Below, in pieces: positions 17,147-25,698 of a stretch of 64,000 nt of DNA. The notes under the pieces were generated by a model. That model saw only the letters and a program-made list of their open reading frames with translations, was not told the origin of the DNA and did not search any database. This DNA is from Solibacillus silvestris. Lineage in GTDB: Bacteria; Bacillota; Bacilli; Bacillales_A; Planococcaceae. The stretch lies in assembly GCA_001586195.1 (NCBI GenBank), contig CP014609.1, positions 1,896,001 to 1,960,000 on the forward strand, given 5' to 3'. Within the stretch, counting starts at the first letter, position 1. Every line of letters begins with the position of its first letter. A program made the translations under genes and the position numbers.

Positions 17147-18145
17147 TCAGGAACAAAATACCTCTTCCTGCTTTTTGGATAGCTCAATTTCAAAGCCTAA
17201 ATCCTCTAACATACGATAATCTCTATTTGCTTCTTGCCCTTCTGTCGTTAAATAGTCGCCAACAAAAATACTGTTGGCTGCATACATGCCCAGTGGTTGA
17301 AGTGAACCAAGATTCACCTCACGACCACCTGAAATACGAATTTCCTTCGTAGGATTCATATAGCGAAATAGCGCTAATACTTTTAGGCAATAACGAGGAT
17401 TTAACTCCTTCGTACCTTCTAACTTTGTACCATCAATTGCATTCAGGAAATTGACCGGAATGGAATCTGCATCTAATTTGTTTAGCGCTCTTGCAATATC
17501 CACTACATCCTCTTTTGTTTCCTTCATACCGATAATCGCTCCAGAGCAAGGTGAAATACCATGCTTTTTAGCAATTTCCACAGTATTTACTCGATCTTCA
17601 TACGTATGTGATGTTGTAATGTATGAATGGTGGCGCTCGGATGTATTTAAGTTATGATTATAACGGTCGACACCAGCCTCTTTTAATTGCTGCGCCTGCT
17701 CTTCCTTTAATATTCCTAAACATGCACATACCTTTAAACCATATTTATCTTTTATTTCTGTCACCGCTTCACTTACTGTATTCACATCTTTCCGTGTTGG
17801 GCCACGTCCACTTGCTACGATACAATATGTACCAATCTTGTTTTCAAATGCACGCTTTGCCCCTTCTAGAATCTCATCCTTTGTAATAAAAGGATATTTT
17901 TCAATCGGTGCCGTTGATTTTGAAGACTGTGAGCAATAGCCACAATCCTCAGGACAATAGCCACTCTTCGCGTTCATAATCATATTCAGCTTTACTTTTT
18001 TACCGTAATAATGCTTACGGATAGCGAAAGCCCCATCCATCAATTTTAATAGCTCATCATCCTCACTATTTAAAATTGCTAGTGCCTCTTCATTATTAAG
18101 TACTTTACCTCCAATAACTTCTTGCGCCAATTGTAACCAATTCAT
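17147..18145 (-). CDS. bioB: Biotin synthase
   Basis: 332 residues. Radical-SAM cluster C64-x3-C68-x2-C71 within GYCPEDCGYCSQS, the family hallmark. Further landmarks: VASGRGPTRKDV, YNHNLNTS, CSGAIIGMKE, IPVNFLNAIDGTKLE, IRISGGREVNLG, NSIFVGDYLTTEGQ. It inserts sulphur into dethiobiotin to give biotin, using SAM and [4Fe-4S]/[2Fe-2S] clusters in the cytoplasm. No other bio genes flank it, so this is a solitary bioB. A candidate BirA operator lies about 70-100 bp upstream. Confidence 0.97.
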   Translation of the reverse strand: MNWLQLAQEVIGGKVLNNEEALAILNSEDDELLKLMDGAFAIRKHYYGKKVKLNMIMNAKSGYCPEDCGYCSQSSKSTAPIEKYPFITKDEILEGAKRAFENKIGTYCIVASGRGPTRKDVNTVSEAVTEIKDKYGLKVCACLGILKEEQAQQLKEAGVDRYNHNLNTSERHHSYITTSHTYEDRVNTVEIAKKHGISPCSGAIIGMKETKEDVVDIARALNKLDADSIPVNFLNAIDGTKLEGTKELNPRYCLKVLALFRYMNPTKEIRISGGREVNLGSLQPLGMYAANSIFVGDYLTTEGQEANRDYRMLEDLGFEIELSKKQEEVFCS

Positions 18146-18216
18146 TAAATATGCTCCTTTTCTACTCTGACAATTTTTAATGTTCGTGCAGTTTGGAATT
18201 ACTACCTCTCTTTTAC

Positions 18217-18243
18217 GTTAACCAAACACAAAATTAGGTTAAC
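18217..18243 (-). promoter_or_regulatory. Candidate BirA operator upstream of bioB
   Basis: GTTAACC, 13 nt, GGTTAAC: a perfect inverted repeat of 7-bp arms 72 bp before the bioB ATG. The Firmicute BirA consensus is a GTTAACC/GGTTAAC dyad with similar spacing. Fits biotin-dependent repression by BirA. Confidence 0.75.
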
Positions 18244-18610
18244 ACATAAAATCTATCTTTGTAAATAAATTTTGAAAATTCAACATAGATGAGAGGTTTC
18301 TATTCAGGTCCACTAGATTTTGAGATTCTATAAACATTTCTGGATTACAACATTCATTCGAATGAGATGGTAGCGGGGTAACTTCATTTAATTAATGCAA
18401 AAGCTTCAGTCTATAATATTATTAACAATAAAAAGTTAGTCCGAATTATAAATCCGGACAGAGATCTTAAAAATCTAAGTCGATTGAATTTCGAAATGAA
18501 TACCCCCTCGTAGTTCTTAAATCAGCTCTGATTCTTCAAATATCGTGGCCATTCCTCCACCGATGAATCAAGCCTTATCCGCTTTTACGTTGCACTATTA
18601 TTTCAATAAA
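18244..18610. other. Gap between bioB and the phosphatase gene
   Basis: No gene. A weak hairpin GTCCG/CGGAC lies at about 18440-18461. Near 18532-18594 on the minus strand a short open run (RIRLDSSVEEWPRYLKNQS, stop) may be a coding scrap. Confidence 0.4.
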
Positions 18611-18641
18611 GAAAAAAACCAGGTACGCAACAGCACCTGGT
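18611..18641 (-). terminator. Terminator of the PP2C phosphatase gene
   Basis: On the minus strand ACCAGGT pairs with ACCTGGT, followed by a TTTTTTT run. It overlaps the stop codon. Confidence 0.85.
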
Positions 18642-20569
18642 CAAGCCTTCAATATAAGAATTGTTTGGTCATCATGAATATCCGATGGCCTCAGTTCGTT
18701 TACCCTCTCTAACACTTGCTTGGCGAGCACTTCCCCTGGCAGCGAAAGGTCGGCTTTCATTACTGCTCTGTGCAGCAAGTCGATCCCATCGGATGTATCG
18801 TCTTCCTTGCACTCGGTCACCCCGTCTGTATAAAGGATAATGAGGTCATTTGGCTCAAGCTCCACTCTGTGTGTCGTATAGGTGCTGTCCGCCATGATTC
18901 CAAGCGCAGGGTTTTTCGTGTGCAAGTTAATAAATTCATCGATGCCAGCCTTGTACCATATAATCGGCTCATGCCCACCGGTCGAATAGGAAAAAAGCCG
19001 GTTTGCCTTATTGTAGTTCGCCATCGTCAATGTGACAAAGGAATAGTCACTCGTATAGTCATGTACAAAGCTGTTCATACTGGTCAGCACATCATGTGGC
19101 TCCTCATAGCGGCTATTGAAATCCTCCAGCGCATAGACCATCATCGATTTTTGTATAGCTGCCGGAACACCTTTACCTGAAATATCGGCAATAGCCATCA
19201 TCAGCAAATCTCCCTGCGGCACGATGCTGTAAAAATCGCCATTCAGTGCACGATAAGGAACGCTCACCGCACCAACATCTTCGAGCAGCTTCCATTTACG
19301 TTGCTGCATACTGAGCGATTCCTGGAGTTTAACGGCCAGCTGCAGCTCCAGATCTATTTCCTTTTTCTCCCGCTGCAATTCATCAAAAGCCAATTCCCGA
19401 GAAAGATCGTAAAAAGTGATGACCGTCCCCCTCTGCTCTCCATTTTCAAGCATCGGCTCTGTTTTCATCGATATAGGGAACACATGTCCATCCCTATGCT
19501 GGAAAAATTGGTCCTTTGAGATGCGCGACTTTCCGTCATAGGACGTTTGCCATGCGAGGCAAGCCGTTTTTGATAAGCAGTGGCCATCGGAGGTACAGTG
19601 AATGAGATCATGCAAATCCAAGCCCACAATTTCCTCCTGCATGTAGCCCAGCATCTTTTTAGCAGAGTCGTTGATGAATGTCACCTTGCCTTCCTTGTCG
19701 ATTCCATAGATTCCCTCGGCCACCGAATTCAGTAAAAGTTTATGCCTTGCACTCAAATTATGCAGTTCTGTATAAGGTTTTTCAATTTTACGGTGATATA
19801 TATGCTTCAGCAAATAGTAATAACCCAGTACTTTAAAAACATGCCCAGCCATATTCCGATATTCCGTTATAGCCTCGTAGGAAGTAAAAAGCCATGAAGA
19901 CAGGATCAAGTAAAACGAAGCAAAGGAAAAGTCCCTGAAATTCATGTCAAATTTGCTCGACATCACTTTAATCAGCACCGCAGCATGAATAATCATCGTC
20001 ACATATTCAAAGCCGTTCTTCAATGACGTTGGACCCCTTTCCCCGATAAGAAGCGGCAGGTCCGCATAATATTTAAAAATGAAGAAAGCCACAGACGCTG
20101 CATACAATAGTGCAAGCAGATAAACGTAATTTCGAACAAATAGCTTCACTCTGCTTTTTAATGGAAAAAGTACGACAACCAAGAAAATGATGCTCTCAGT
20201 CAAGCGTGCAGCAATCCAGAACCAAGCAGCCACCAACGAATTGCTGTCAATTATAAAATACGGCATCCCTTCAAAAGTGACCGTATGCAGTGCATCCAGC
20301 ACCGCCACCGCCACAAACATCGCCGAAAACATCAGCCAGTTTGCCGACATCGTTTCCCTAAAGGAAATCCAGCCATGAAGCGCAATGGCGAGCGCCACAA
20401 AAATGCTAGCCACCTCAAGAATGCTGTGAATCGCTACATGGTTGGCACGAATTGGCTCATAGAGCGTCGTAAAAAAATCGACCTGCAGATTCAGAGCGGT
20501 AAAAAAGAAGACAGAAATTAGCACAAGTAATCTTGTAGACAGTGTCAAACTTTGAAAAAAGGCAATCAT
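18641..20569 (-). CDS. MASE3-PAS-SpoIIE/RsbU-type protein phosphatase
   Basis: 642 residues in three parts. Residues 1 to about 265 hold seven or eight membrane helices of MASE3 type (NHVAIHSILEVASIFVALAI; VLDALHTVTFEGMPYF). A PAS domain follows (LLLNSVAEGIYGIDKEGKVT... RTV of the FYDLSRE end), then a coiled coil (LQLAVKLQESL). A PP2C/SpoIIE domain ends the protein: NGDFYSIV, MMAIADISGKGVPAAI, ILYTDGVTE, HDDQTILIL, supplying the Asp metal ligands. It probably dephosphorylates an anti-anti-sigma factor in response to a membrane signal, but none is nearby. GC content is clearly above that of the neighbours. Confidence 0.9.
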   Translation of the reverse strand: MIAFFQSLTLSTRLLVLISVFFFTALNLQVDFFTTLYEPIRANHVAIHSILEVASIFVALAIALHGWISFRETMSANWLMFSAMFVAVAVLDALHTVTFEGMPYFIIDSNSLVAAWFWIAARLTESIIFLVVVLFPLKSRVKLFVRNYVYLLALLYAASVAFFIFKYYADLPLLIGERGPTSLKNGFEYVTMIIHAAVLIKVMSSKFDMNFRDFSFASFYLILSSWLFTSYEAITEYRNMAGHVFKVLGYYYLLKHIYHRKIEKPYTELHNLSARHKLLLNSVAEGIYGIDKEGKVTFINDSAKKMLGYMQEEIVGLDLHDLIHCTSDGHCLSKTACLAWQTSYDGKSRISKDQFFQHRDGHVFPISMKTEPMLENGEQRGTVITFYDLSRELAFDELQREKKEIDLELQLAVKLQESLSMQQRKWKLLEDVGAVSVPYRALNGDFYSIVPQGDLLMMAIADISGKGVPAAIQKSMMVYALEDFNSRYEEPHDVLTSMNSFVHDYTSDYSFVTLTMANYNKANRLFSYSTGGHEPIIWYKAGIDEFINLHTKNPALGIMADSTYTTHRVELEPNDLIILYTDGVTECKEDDTSDGIDLLHRAVMKADLSLPGEVLAKQVLERVNELRPSDIHDDQTILILKA

Positions 20570-20997
20570 AGTTGTCCTCCATTTTTTTGGGAAAGCGATT
20601 CATTATAATTTTCTTTGTATAATCTAGACTGGCATTGCCTAAACGAATTCGTGCATACCGCAATTCTTGAACGTTTGTTCGCATTAATTAATCTATTATA
20701 CTACGCTTTGCAGGGAAAATAATATGGAAAAAGAAGAAAATGGATATATTTTCATAGATATATCATTCTCCTTTCTGCAAGGCATAACACGCTGTAAACG
20801 AGACATCAGCCCCCTTCTCCTTTGGAATGAATTCTACCGGCGGTAATTCGATCCTTCCAGATATGACCCTATAATTGAATAAAGCACTTTTCTTATTTAA
20901 GAAAAATGCCAGATTGTTGAAGGTAGATTTTAAAGTCATTCCTTTTTTAATTGAAAAGATCATAAATTTTCATAAAAGCCATTATCAAGATTACAAC
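20570..20997. other. Gap with repeat J
   Basis: No gene supported; the short open frames here are incidental. Contains the promoter side of the phosphatase gene and repeat J. Confidence 0.5.
20855..20922. repeat. Palindromic repeat copy J
   Basis: Left TTCCAGATATGACCC, core CACTTTTCTTATTTAAGAAA, right ATGCCAGATTGTTGAAG. The left end is diverged. Confidence 0.7.
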
Positions 20998-21330
20998 TCA
21001 AAGTATTAATATTAGCGAGCCGACTATCCAATTCTTCGGCTTACCCATTCTCATCATTTCCTCTGCCTTTGCTTCACAGTCAGATATTACATCTTTTGGT
21101 ATCATTTTTAATGCAATCATAACTCCTAATGGAACAACAATAATATCATCTAAATAGCCAAGTATTGGTATAAAATCAGGTATTAAATCTATTGGACTAA
21201 ACGCGTATGCTACAATACAAGCCGTAAAAATTTTAGCAGACAAAGGTACTCTTTTATCTTTGTAAGCAAAGTAAAGCACAAATATCTGTCGTTTTAAATT
21301 TTTCGCCCACACTTTTATTTTTTTATACAT
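20998..21330 (-). CDS. YkvA-family (DUF1232) small membrane protein
   Basis: 110 residues from the ATG at 21330 (AGGAG 6 nt upstream). The DUF1232 signature is clear: PLSAKIFTACIVAYAFSPID, then LIPDFIPILGYLDDIIVVP, with the invariant SPIDLIPDFIPxxGxLDD. Two membrane segments, the second at the C-terminus (WIVGSLILIL). Function of the family is unknown. Single gene. Confidence 0.9.
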   Translation of the reverse strand: MYKKIKVWAKNLKRQIFVLYFAYKDKRVPLSAKIFTACIVAYAFSPIDLIPDFIPILGYLDDIIVVPLGVMIALKMIPKDVISDCEAKAEEMMRMGKPKNWIVGSLILIL

Positions 21331-21396
21331 TTTATCTCCTACTATCAACTAGAATTTTATTTTTATTATAACAAACCTCCTGTTCCTTTAAGTATT

Positions 21397-21522
21397 TCCC
21401 TCCACAATATGGCCCGATTACTGAATAAGGCACAATTCCTAATTCAAGATGGTACGCACCCCAAAAGTTAGAGTAAAAAACTACTCTTGAGGTGCGGTAA
21501 CGAATTGCGCCCAATTGTGAAA
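21397..21522. repeat. Palindromic repeat copy K interrupted by an IS-end-like hairpin
   Basis: Left end CTCCACAATATGGCCCGATT and right end GAATTGCGCCCAATTGTGAA enclose a second inverted repeat at about 21452-21500. That insert pairs CGCACCCCAAAAGTTAGAGT with ACTACTCTTGAGGTGCG, and its outer sequence matches the CACCCCAAAxGTTAGA motif also seen at 10.22 kb. Looks like a nested insertion. Confidence 0.65.
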
Positions 21523-21732
21523 TAACGATTAGCTTCTATTAGTTGGTTTTGTGGAAAATCGATGTAATTCCTTTTTAGCAGTTTGAATATATTTTAAGCG
21601 GCTCGAGCTCAAATGGATTTCATGCATCACAAAAAGCAGACATGCTGAGTATGCCTGCTTTTAATGTGGTGTGCGGAGTCGGTACCCCATTATTTCATTA
21701 TATGAATTAGTTCGATAGATTTTAAAATAATA

Positions 21733-21773
21733 ACTTCCTTAAACTAAAAGCACCAGCTCTTAGTTAAGGAAGT
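21733..21773 (-). terminator. Terminator of the small gene at 21.8 kb
   Basis: ACTTCCTTAA pairs with TTAAGGAAGT around a 21-nt loop, followed on the minus strand by a T-rich stretch. Confidence 0.6.
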
Positions 21774-21838
21774 GTATAGTTATATACTTACTCTAAAGGG
21801 AGAATTGCCTTAAGTCACAATTGATTCACTTACAATAA

Positions 21839-22078
21839 TTACCTCGGCCCATTTCGATCTAAAATGGCGGATGTATTATCTTCATGTAAGTTGTTCAAAG
21901 TAGTTGTAGTACTATCCCTTGCATATACATCTTCTTTCCCAAAAGGAATATCCGTAGTTTGAACTTCCGATGCCTGTGCTAATAATGCTTCGCTATCGTT
22001 TTTGGACATGCCAAATGCTTCACTTATTAGTTCGACTCCTGTCTTTCCATGATTCGCCTTCGAAACTTTCTTCCCCAT
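21839..22078 (-). CDS. Small hypothetical protein
   Basis: 79 residues from the ATG at 22078, which has GGAGG with 8 nt spacing; a GTG two codons earlier directly overlaps that site and is unlikely. Sequence includes NHGKTGVELISEAFGMSKND and LLAQASEV, then a polar acidic tail with TTTTLNNLHEDN. No membrane segment or signal. I do not recognise the family. Clear ribosome site, terminator and codon use support a real gene. Confidence 0.65.
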   Translation of the reverse strand: MGKKVSKANHGKTGVELISEAFGMSKNDSEALLAQASEVQTTDIPFGKEDVYARDSTTTTLNNLHEDNTSAILDRNGPR

Positions 22079-22447
22079 ATTCACACCTCCTCTATATAGA
22101 ATGTGTGAAGGTTCATTATTTATGTAAAAAATCTAGGAGGTTTCATTTGCCAATCATCTGATTTTGAAGCAGCTTAAATTTGTAATTTAAAAATTAAACA
22201 ACTACTGCAGCTTCCCTAGTATATCCAGAATTCCGTTAAAATATAGCTTTAAAAAATATTAGAATCCTTATTAGAAAAAACATGATCAAGGGGTAACCAA
22301 CACCAAATTGCATCTGTAAAATTAACTTTTGATCTTAATTTTTATTACTAAACATTTTCATTTCTATTTTCTTCATTCCTTTATTTTTCTCCGAATTTTC
22401 CATCCCTAATTGCTTTTTTATATCGTCGAAAATTGGTTTGAAAAAAA
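22079..22447. other. Upstream region of the metal-efflux operon
   Basis: AT-rich, no gene seen. Contains the divergent promoter side of the small gene at 21.8 kb. Confidence 0.4.
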
Positions 22448-22478
22448 TTGACACATATATTAGAAAAAGCTAATATGT
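22448..22478 (+). promoter_or_regulatory. Sigma-A promoter with overlapping ArsR-type operator
   Basis: TTGACA (22448-22453), 17-nt spacer, TATAAT-like TAATAT (22471-22476). Between and over them lies the dyad ATATTAG-AAAAAG-CTAATAT, extended to ACAT...ATGT. This is the place and form expected for ArsR/SmtB repressor binding. Confidence 0.85.
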
Positions 22479-22524
22479 TGGTATTAAAACGTATTCGTTT
22501 CCACTAATATTTAGGAGGGATTTT

Positions 22525-22845
22525 TTGAAAATTATAGATGTTGACATGAAAGTTAAATTAATTCATGGATTTTCCAACAAGACGAGGATTCAAATTCTTG
22601 AAAGTATAAAGGTTAAAGAAAAAACAGTTTCACAAATTGTAGAAGAAATTAATGGAAATCAGTCAAATATCTCACAACACCTCGCTTGTTTAAAAGGCTG
22701 TGGAATTATTGTGGGCCGAAACGAAGGAAAATACATTTACTACAGCTTACGAAATCAACAGATAAGAGAGTTATTAAGCATGTTTGATGCTGTTCTTGAA
22801 GATGTTGAAAATGATATCTCATGTTGTGATCGTCAGATAGATTAG
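22525..22845 (+). CDS. ArsR/SmtB-family metal sensor, CmtR-like
   Basis: 106 residues, TTG start behind TAGGAGGG. Winged helix with KTVSQIVEEINGNQSNISQH and then LACLKGCGIIVGRNEGKYIY. The pair C-x3-C inside the recognition helix (LAC-LKG-C) plus Cys near the C-terminus (DISCC) matches the metal site of CmtR, which senses Cd and Pb, rather than CadC (CxC). Twelve bp upstream of the P-type ATPase and in one transcript with it. Expected role: derepression of the pump on metal binding. Confidence 0.88.
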   Translation: MKIIDVDMKVKLIHGFSNKTRIQILESIKVKEKTVSQIVEEINGNQSNISQHLACLKGCGIIVGRNEGKYIYYSLRNQQIRELLSMFDAVLEDVENDISCCDRQID

Positions 22846-22857
22846 GAGGAGTTTACA

Positions 22858-25323
22858 TTGGCTAAAGAAAGCTGTAGTTCAAACAATAGTTCAAAAACAG
22901 TAGAAGCTGGTTGTTGTAGTAAAGCACCGACTGGACCAGCTAATACGAGTTGTTCGAGCGCACTTGAACAACAGTCAAATAAGTCTGATTTAGCATCTTT
23001 ATTATCTTTAGAAATAATGTCATATCGTGTTCATGGAATGGATTGTGGCGCATGTGCCGCAACTATTGAAAAGGGCTTGAGTAAACTTAAGGATATAGAG
23101 GAAGTTAAGGTTAATTTTAGCACAGGGAAAATGCAGGTTTCCGCAACTACTGCCGAAGCATTACTTCCAATAGAAAAAGAAATTAAAAAACTGGGCTTTT
23201 CCGCAGAATCTTTAAACCAAAAAGACAATATAAAAACATTTAATATTATTGGGATGGATTGTAGTAGTTGTGCAAAGAGTATCGAAAATCATATAAATAC
23301 CCTTCCATCGGTTAAAAGTGTAAACGTCAATTTCTCTACAGGAAAAATGAAAATTGAACATTCCAATAGTGTACAGGAGATTATTTCAGAGGTTTCTAAA
23401 ATTGGTTATCAAGCATCATTATTAGGAAATAACCAACAGCACCCCGTAGAACAAGAAAGTAAAAAATTTAACGACAATACTTACGTAGTTTTGTCTGGTG
23501 TATTGTTGGGATTTGGATTTATCGGATCATTTACTGGATTACCTCCTTTACTATCGACCATTCTGTATGCTATTGCAATGGTGATTAGTGGCGCTAAACC
23601 TGTTAGAAGCGCTTTCTATGCAATTAAAAGCCGCTCTTTGGATATGAATGTACTCATGTCTGCTGCAGCTATTGGTGCTGCTATTATCGGCGAATGGTTT
23701 GAAGGTGCAACCGTTGTTTGGTTATTTGCTATAGGGAACTATCTGCAAAACCGCTCAATTGAACGTACGCGAAATTCAATTCGAAATTTAATGGATTTAG
23801 CTCCTGCAGAAGCATGGATTAAAGAAGGAACTAAAATCTCGAAAGTATCGGTCGAAGAAGTTAGCGTTGGTGATATTATAGTTGTAAAACCAGGCGAAAA
23901 AATCTCGCTCGATGGTGAAATCATTCTTGGAGAATCTAGTATTAATCAAGCCCCCATTACAGGAGAATCAATTCCAGTTGATAAAACGATTGGTGATGCT
24001 GTCTATGCGGGAACGATTAACGAACACGGTTCCCTTGATATTAAGGTAACGAAGCTAGCTGAAGATACGACGATATCAAAAATTATTCAATTAGTCGAAG
24101 AGGCACAAGAGAAAAAGGCACCAACAGAAGCCTTTGTTGATAAATTTGCAAGTATCTATACACCGATTGTATTCATTGTGGCATTAGTCATGATTGTACT
24201 TCCACCACTACTGGGTCTTGGCGCTTGGGGGGAATGGTTTTATAAAGGTTTAGAACTACTAGTTGTTGCTTGTCCTTGTGCTTTAGTTATTTCTACTCCC
24301 GTTGCCATCGTATCAGCAATTGGAAACGCGGCGAAGAATGGTGTTTTGATTAAAGGCGGAACGTTCCTTGAAAAAGCAGGTGCAATCACTGCCATTGCAT
24401 TCGACAAAACTGGTACATTGACTGAAGGGAAACCGAAAGTAACTGAAATAAAAACCTTCAACGATTCAGAAGAGGAATTACTTTCAATTGCACTCACGCT
24501 AGAAGAATATTCAACACACCCTATTGCAAAATCAATCGTAAATCATGCGAATGACAAAGGAATTATATCGAAAAATGGTGATTCATTTAAGAGTATTGTA
24601 GGGAAAGGTGTTCAAGCGACGATTCAAGAAGAAACCTATTACGCTGGAAATCTAAAACTATTCGAAGATCTCCAGGTTTCCTTAGAAAATGTGTTTGTTC
24701 ATGTTCAAGAAATCCAAAGTAAAGGTAAATCTGTTGTAATCATCGGAACCCAACAAAGGATCATGGGGATTATTGCAGTTTCTGATACAATCCGAGAAAC
24801 ATCTGCAACTGCCTTAAACGCACTAAAACAAAGCGGCGTTAAGCAAACAGTCATGTTGACAGGAGATAATGAAGGAACAGCAAAATTGATTTCATCCGAA
24901 TCGAATATTAACCGATATTTTGCAGAATTATTACCCGAGGACAAAGTAAATGCGGTTAGGCAATTACAAAATGAAGGTCATAAAGTAGCAATGGTTGGTG
25001 ACGGAATAAATGATGCTCCTGCACTCGCAACAGCCGATTTAGGTATTGCAATGGGCGGTGCCGGAACGGATACTGCTATGGAGTCGGCTGATATTATTTT
25101 AATGGCTGATAATCTTGAAAAACTACCACATACAATGAAGTTAAGTAAAAAAGCGTTAAGGATTATTAAACAAAATATTTGGTTCTCTATCATCATTAAA
25201 GTCGCAGCTCTAGCATTAATCTTCCCTGGATATCTTACACTCTGGATGGCTGTATTAAGTGATACTGGCGCTGCTTTAATTGTAATATTAAATTCAATCA
25301 GATTACTTAAATTTAAAGGCTAA
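22858..25323 (+). CDS. cadA: Heavy-metal (Cd/Zn/Pb) translocating P1B-type ATPase
   Basis: 821 residues. Cys-rich N-terminus (CSSNNSSK, AGCCSK), two HMA domains with GMDCGAC (60-66) and GMDCSSC (132-138), eight membrane helices, TGES, CPC near residue 471-473 (VVACPCALVIST), phosphorylation loop DKTGTLT near 515, HP motif (STHPIAKS), TGDNEGTA and GDGINDAPALA. GMDC rather than GMTC metal sites and the CmtR-like partner favour Cd/Zn/Pb export over Cu. TTG start with AGGAGG. Acts in the cell membrane. Confidence 0.95.
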   Translation: MAKESCSSNNSSKTVEAGCCSKAPTGPANTSCSSALEQQSNKSDLASLLSLEIMSYRVHGMDCGACAATIEKGLSKLKDIEEVKVNFSTGKMQVSATTAEALLPIEKEIKKLGFSAESLNQKDNIKTFNIIGMDCSSCAKSIENHINTLPSVKSVNVNFSTGKMKIEHSNSVQEIISEVSKIGYQASLLGNNQQHPVEQESKKFNDNTYVVLSGVLLGFGFIGSFTGLPPLLSTILYAIAMVISGAKPVRSAFYAIKSRSLDMNVLMSAAAIGAAIIGEWFEGATVVWLFAIGNYLQNRSIERTRNSIRNLMDLAPAEAWIKEGTKISKVSVEEVSVGDIIVVKPGEKISLDGEIILGESSINQAPITGESIPVDKTIGDAVYAGTINEHGSLDIKVTKLAEDTTISKIIQLVEEAQEKKAPTEAFVDKFASIYTPIVFIVALVMIVLPPLLGLGAWGEWFYKGLELLVVACPCALVISTPVAIVSAIGNAAKNGVLIKGGTFLEKAGAITAIAFDKTGTLTEGKPKVTEIKTFNDSEEELLSIALTLEEYSTHPIAKSIVNHANDKGIISKNGDSFKSIVGKGVQATIQEETYYAGNLKLFEDLQVSLENVFVHVQEIQSKGKSVVIIGTQQRIMGIIAVSDTIRETSATALNALKQSGVKQTVMLTGDNEGTAKLISSESNINRYFAELLPEDKVNAVRQLQNEGHKVAMVGDGINDAPALATADLGIAMGGAGTDTAMESADIILMADNLEKLPHTMKLSKKALRIIKQNIWFSIIIKVAALALIFPGYLTLWMAVLSDTGAALIVILNSIRLLKFKG

Positions 25324-25330
25324 AACAGAA

Positions 25331-25380
25331 AAGAGGTGCTTCTAAATAAGTAACGGGTTCGGAACAAGGGGAGAAAATGC
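25331..25380 (+). repeat. Left arm of a ~50-bp inverted repeat pair
   Basis: AGAGGTGCTTCTAAATAAG, then GTAACGGGTTCGG, then GGGGAGAAAATGC. An inverted, about 80% matching copy lies at 26401-26451, so the pair brackets the lipoprotein gene. In coding terms the arm reads KRGASK, stop, VTGSEQGENAK. Confidence 0.75.
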
Positions 25381-25399
25381 GAAATAACAGTTAAATTAG

Positions 25400-25436
25400 A
25401 GACACAATTCGCATATGAATTCGTGTCTTCTTTTTG
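25400..25436 (+). terminator. Terminator of the metal-efflux operon
   Basis: AGACACAATTC pairs with GAATTCGTGTCT around a short loop, followed by TTCTTTTTG. Confidence 0.85.
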
Positions 25437-25505
25437 TTGTTATATCAACATGTAGTTTACTTTAACCTATAATTCAGCACATTATTTAGCATGTACATTG
25501 GCGAC

Positions 25506-25525
25506 ACCACATAAATTTATGTGGT
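25506..25525. repeat. Perfect 20-bp palindrome
   Basis: ACCACATAAATTTATGTGGT, self-complementary without a loop, in the upstream region of the lipoprotein gene. It could be an operator for a dimeric regulator or part of a hairpin; nothing distinguishes these. Confidence 0.5.
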
Positions 25526-25698
25526 CTTGTTAAAATCTATGCCAAAACTGATGCTAATTGTTCACTTAATTTTCAAACGATTTTTTAAGAGGGAAATGGA
25601 AAATTTATGTTAATATAAATCCAAAGATTGTGAAATTATGTTATTAAACGAGCAGGGAAGGTTAATGAAATAGCCAATTGATAAGGGGGATTGCATTA

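Larger units (their letters stand above)
21331..21838. other. Gap with repeat K and hairpins
   Basis: No gene. Holds nested repeat K, an AAAAGCAG.../CTGCTTTT hairpin (21631-21663) and the terminator at 21733-21773. Confidence 0.5.

Noticed and set aside
20763-20963. Open frame over repeat J
   Set aside because: Its sequence is mostly the repeat; no ribosome site and no protein similarity.
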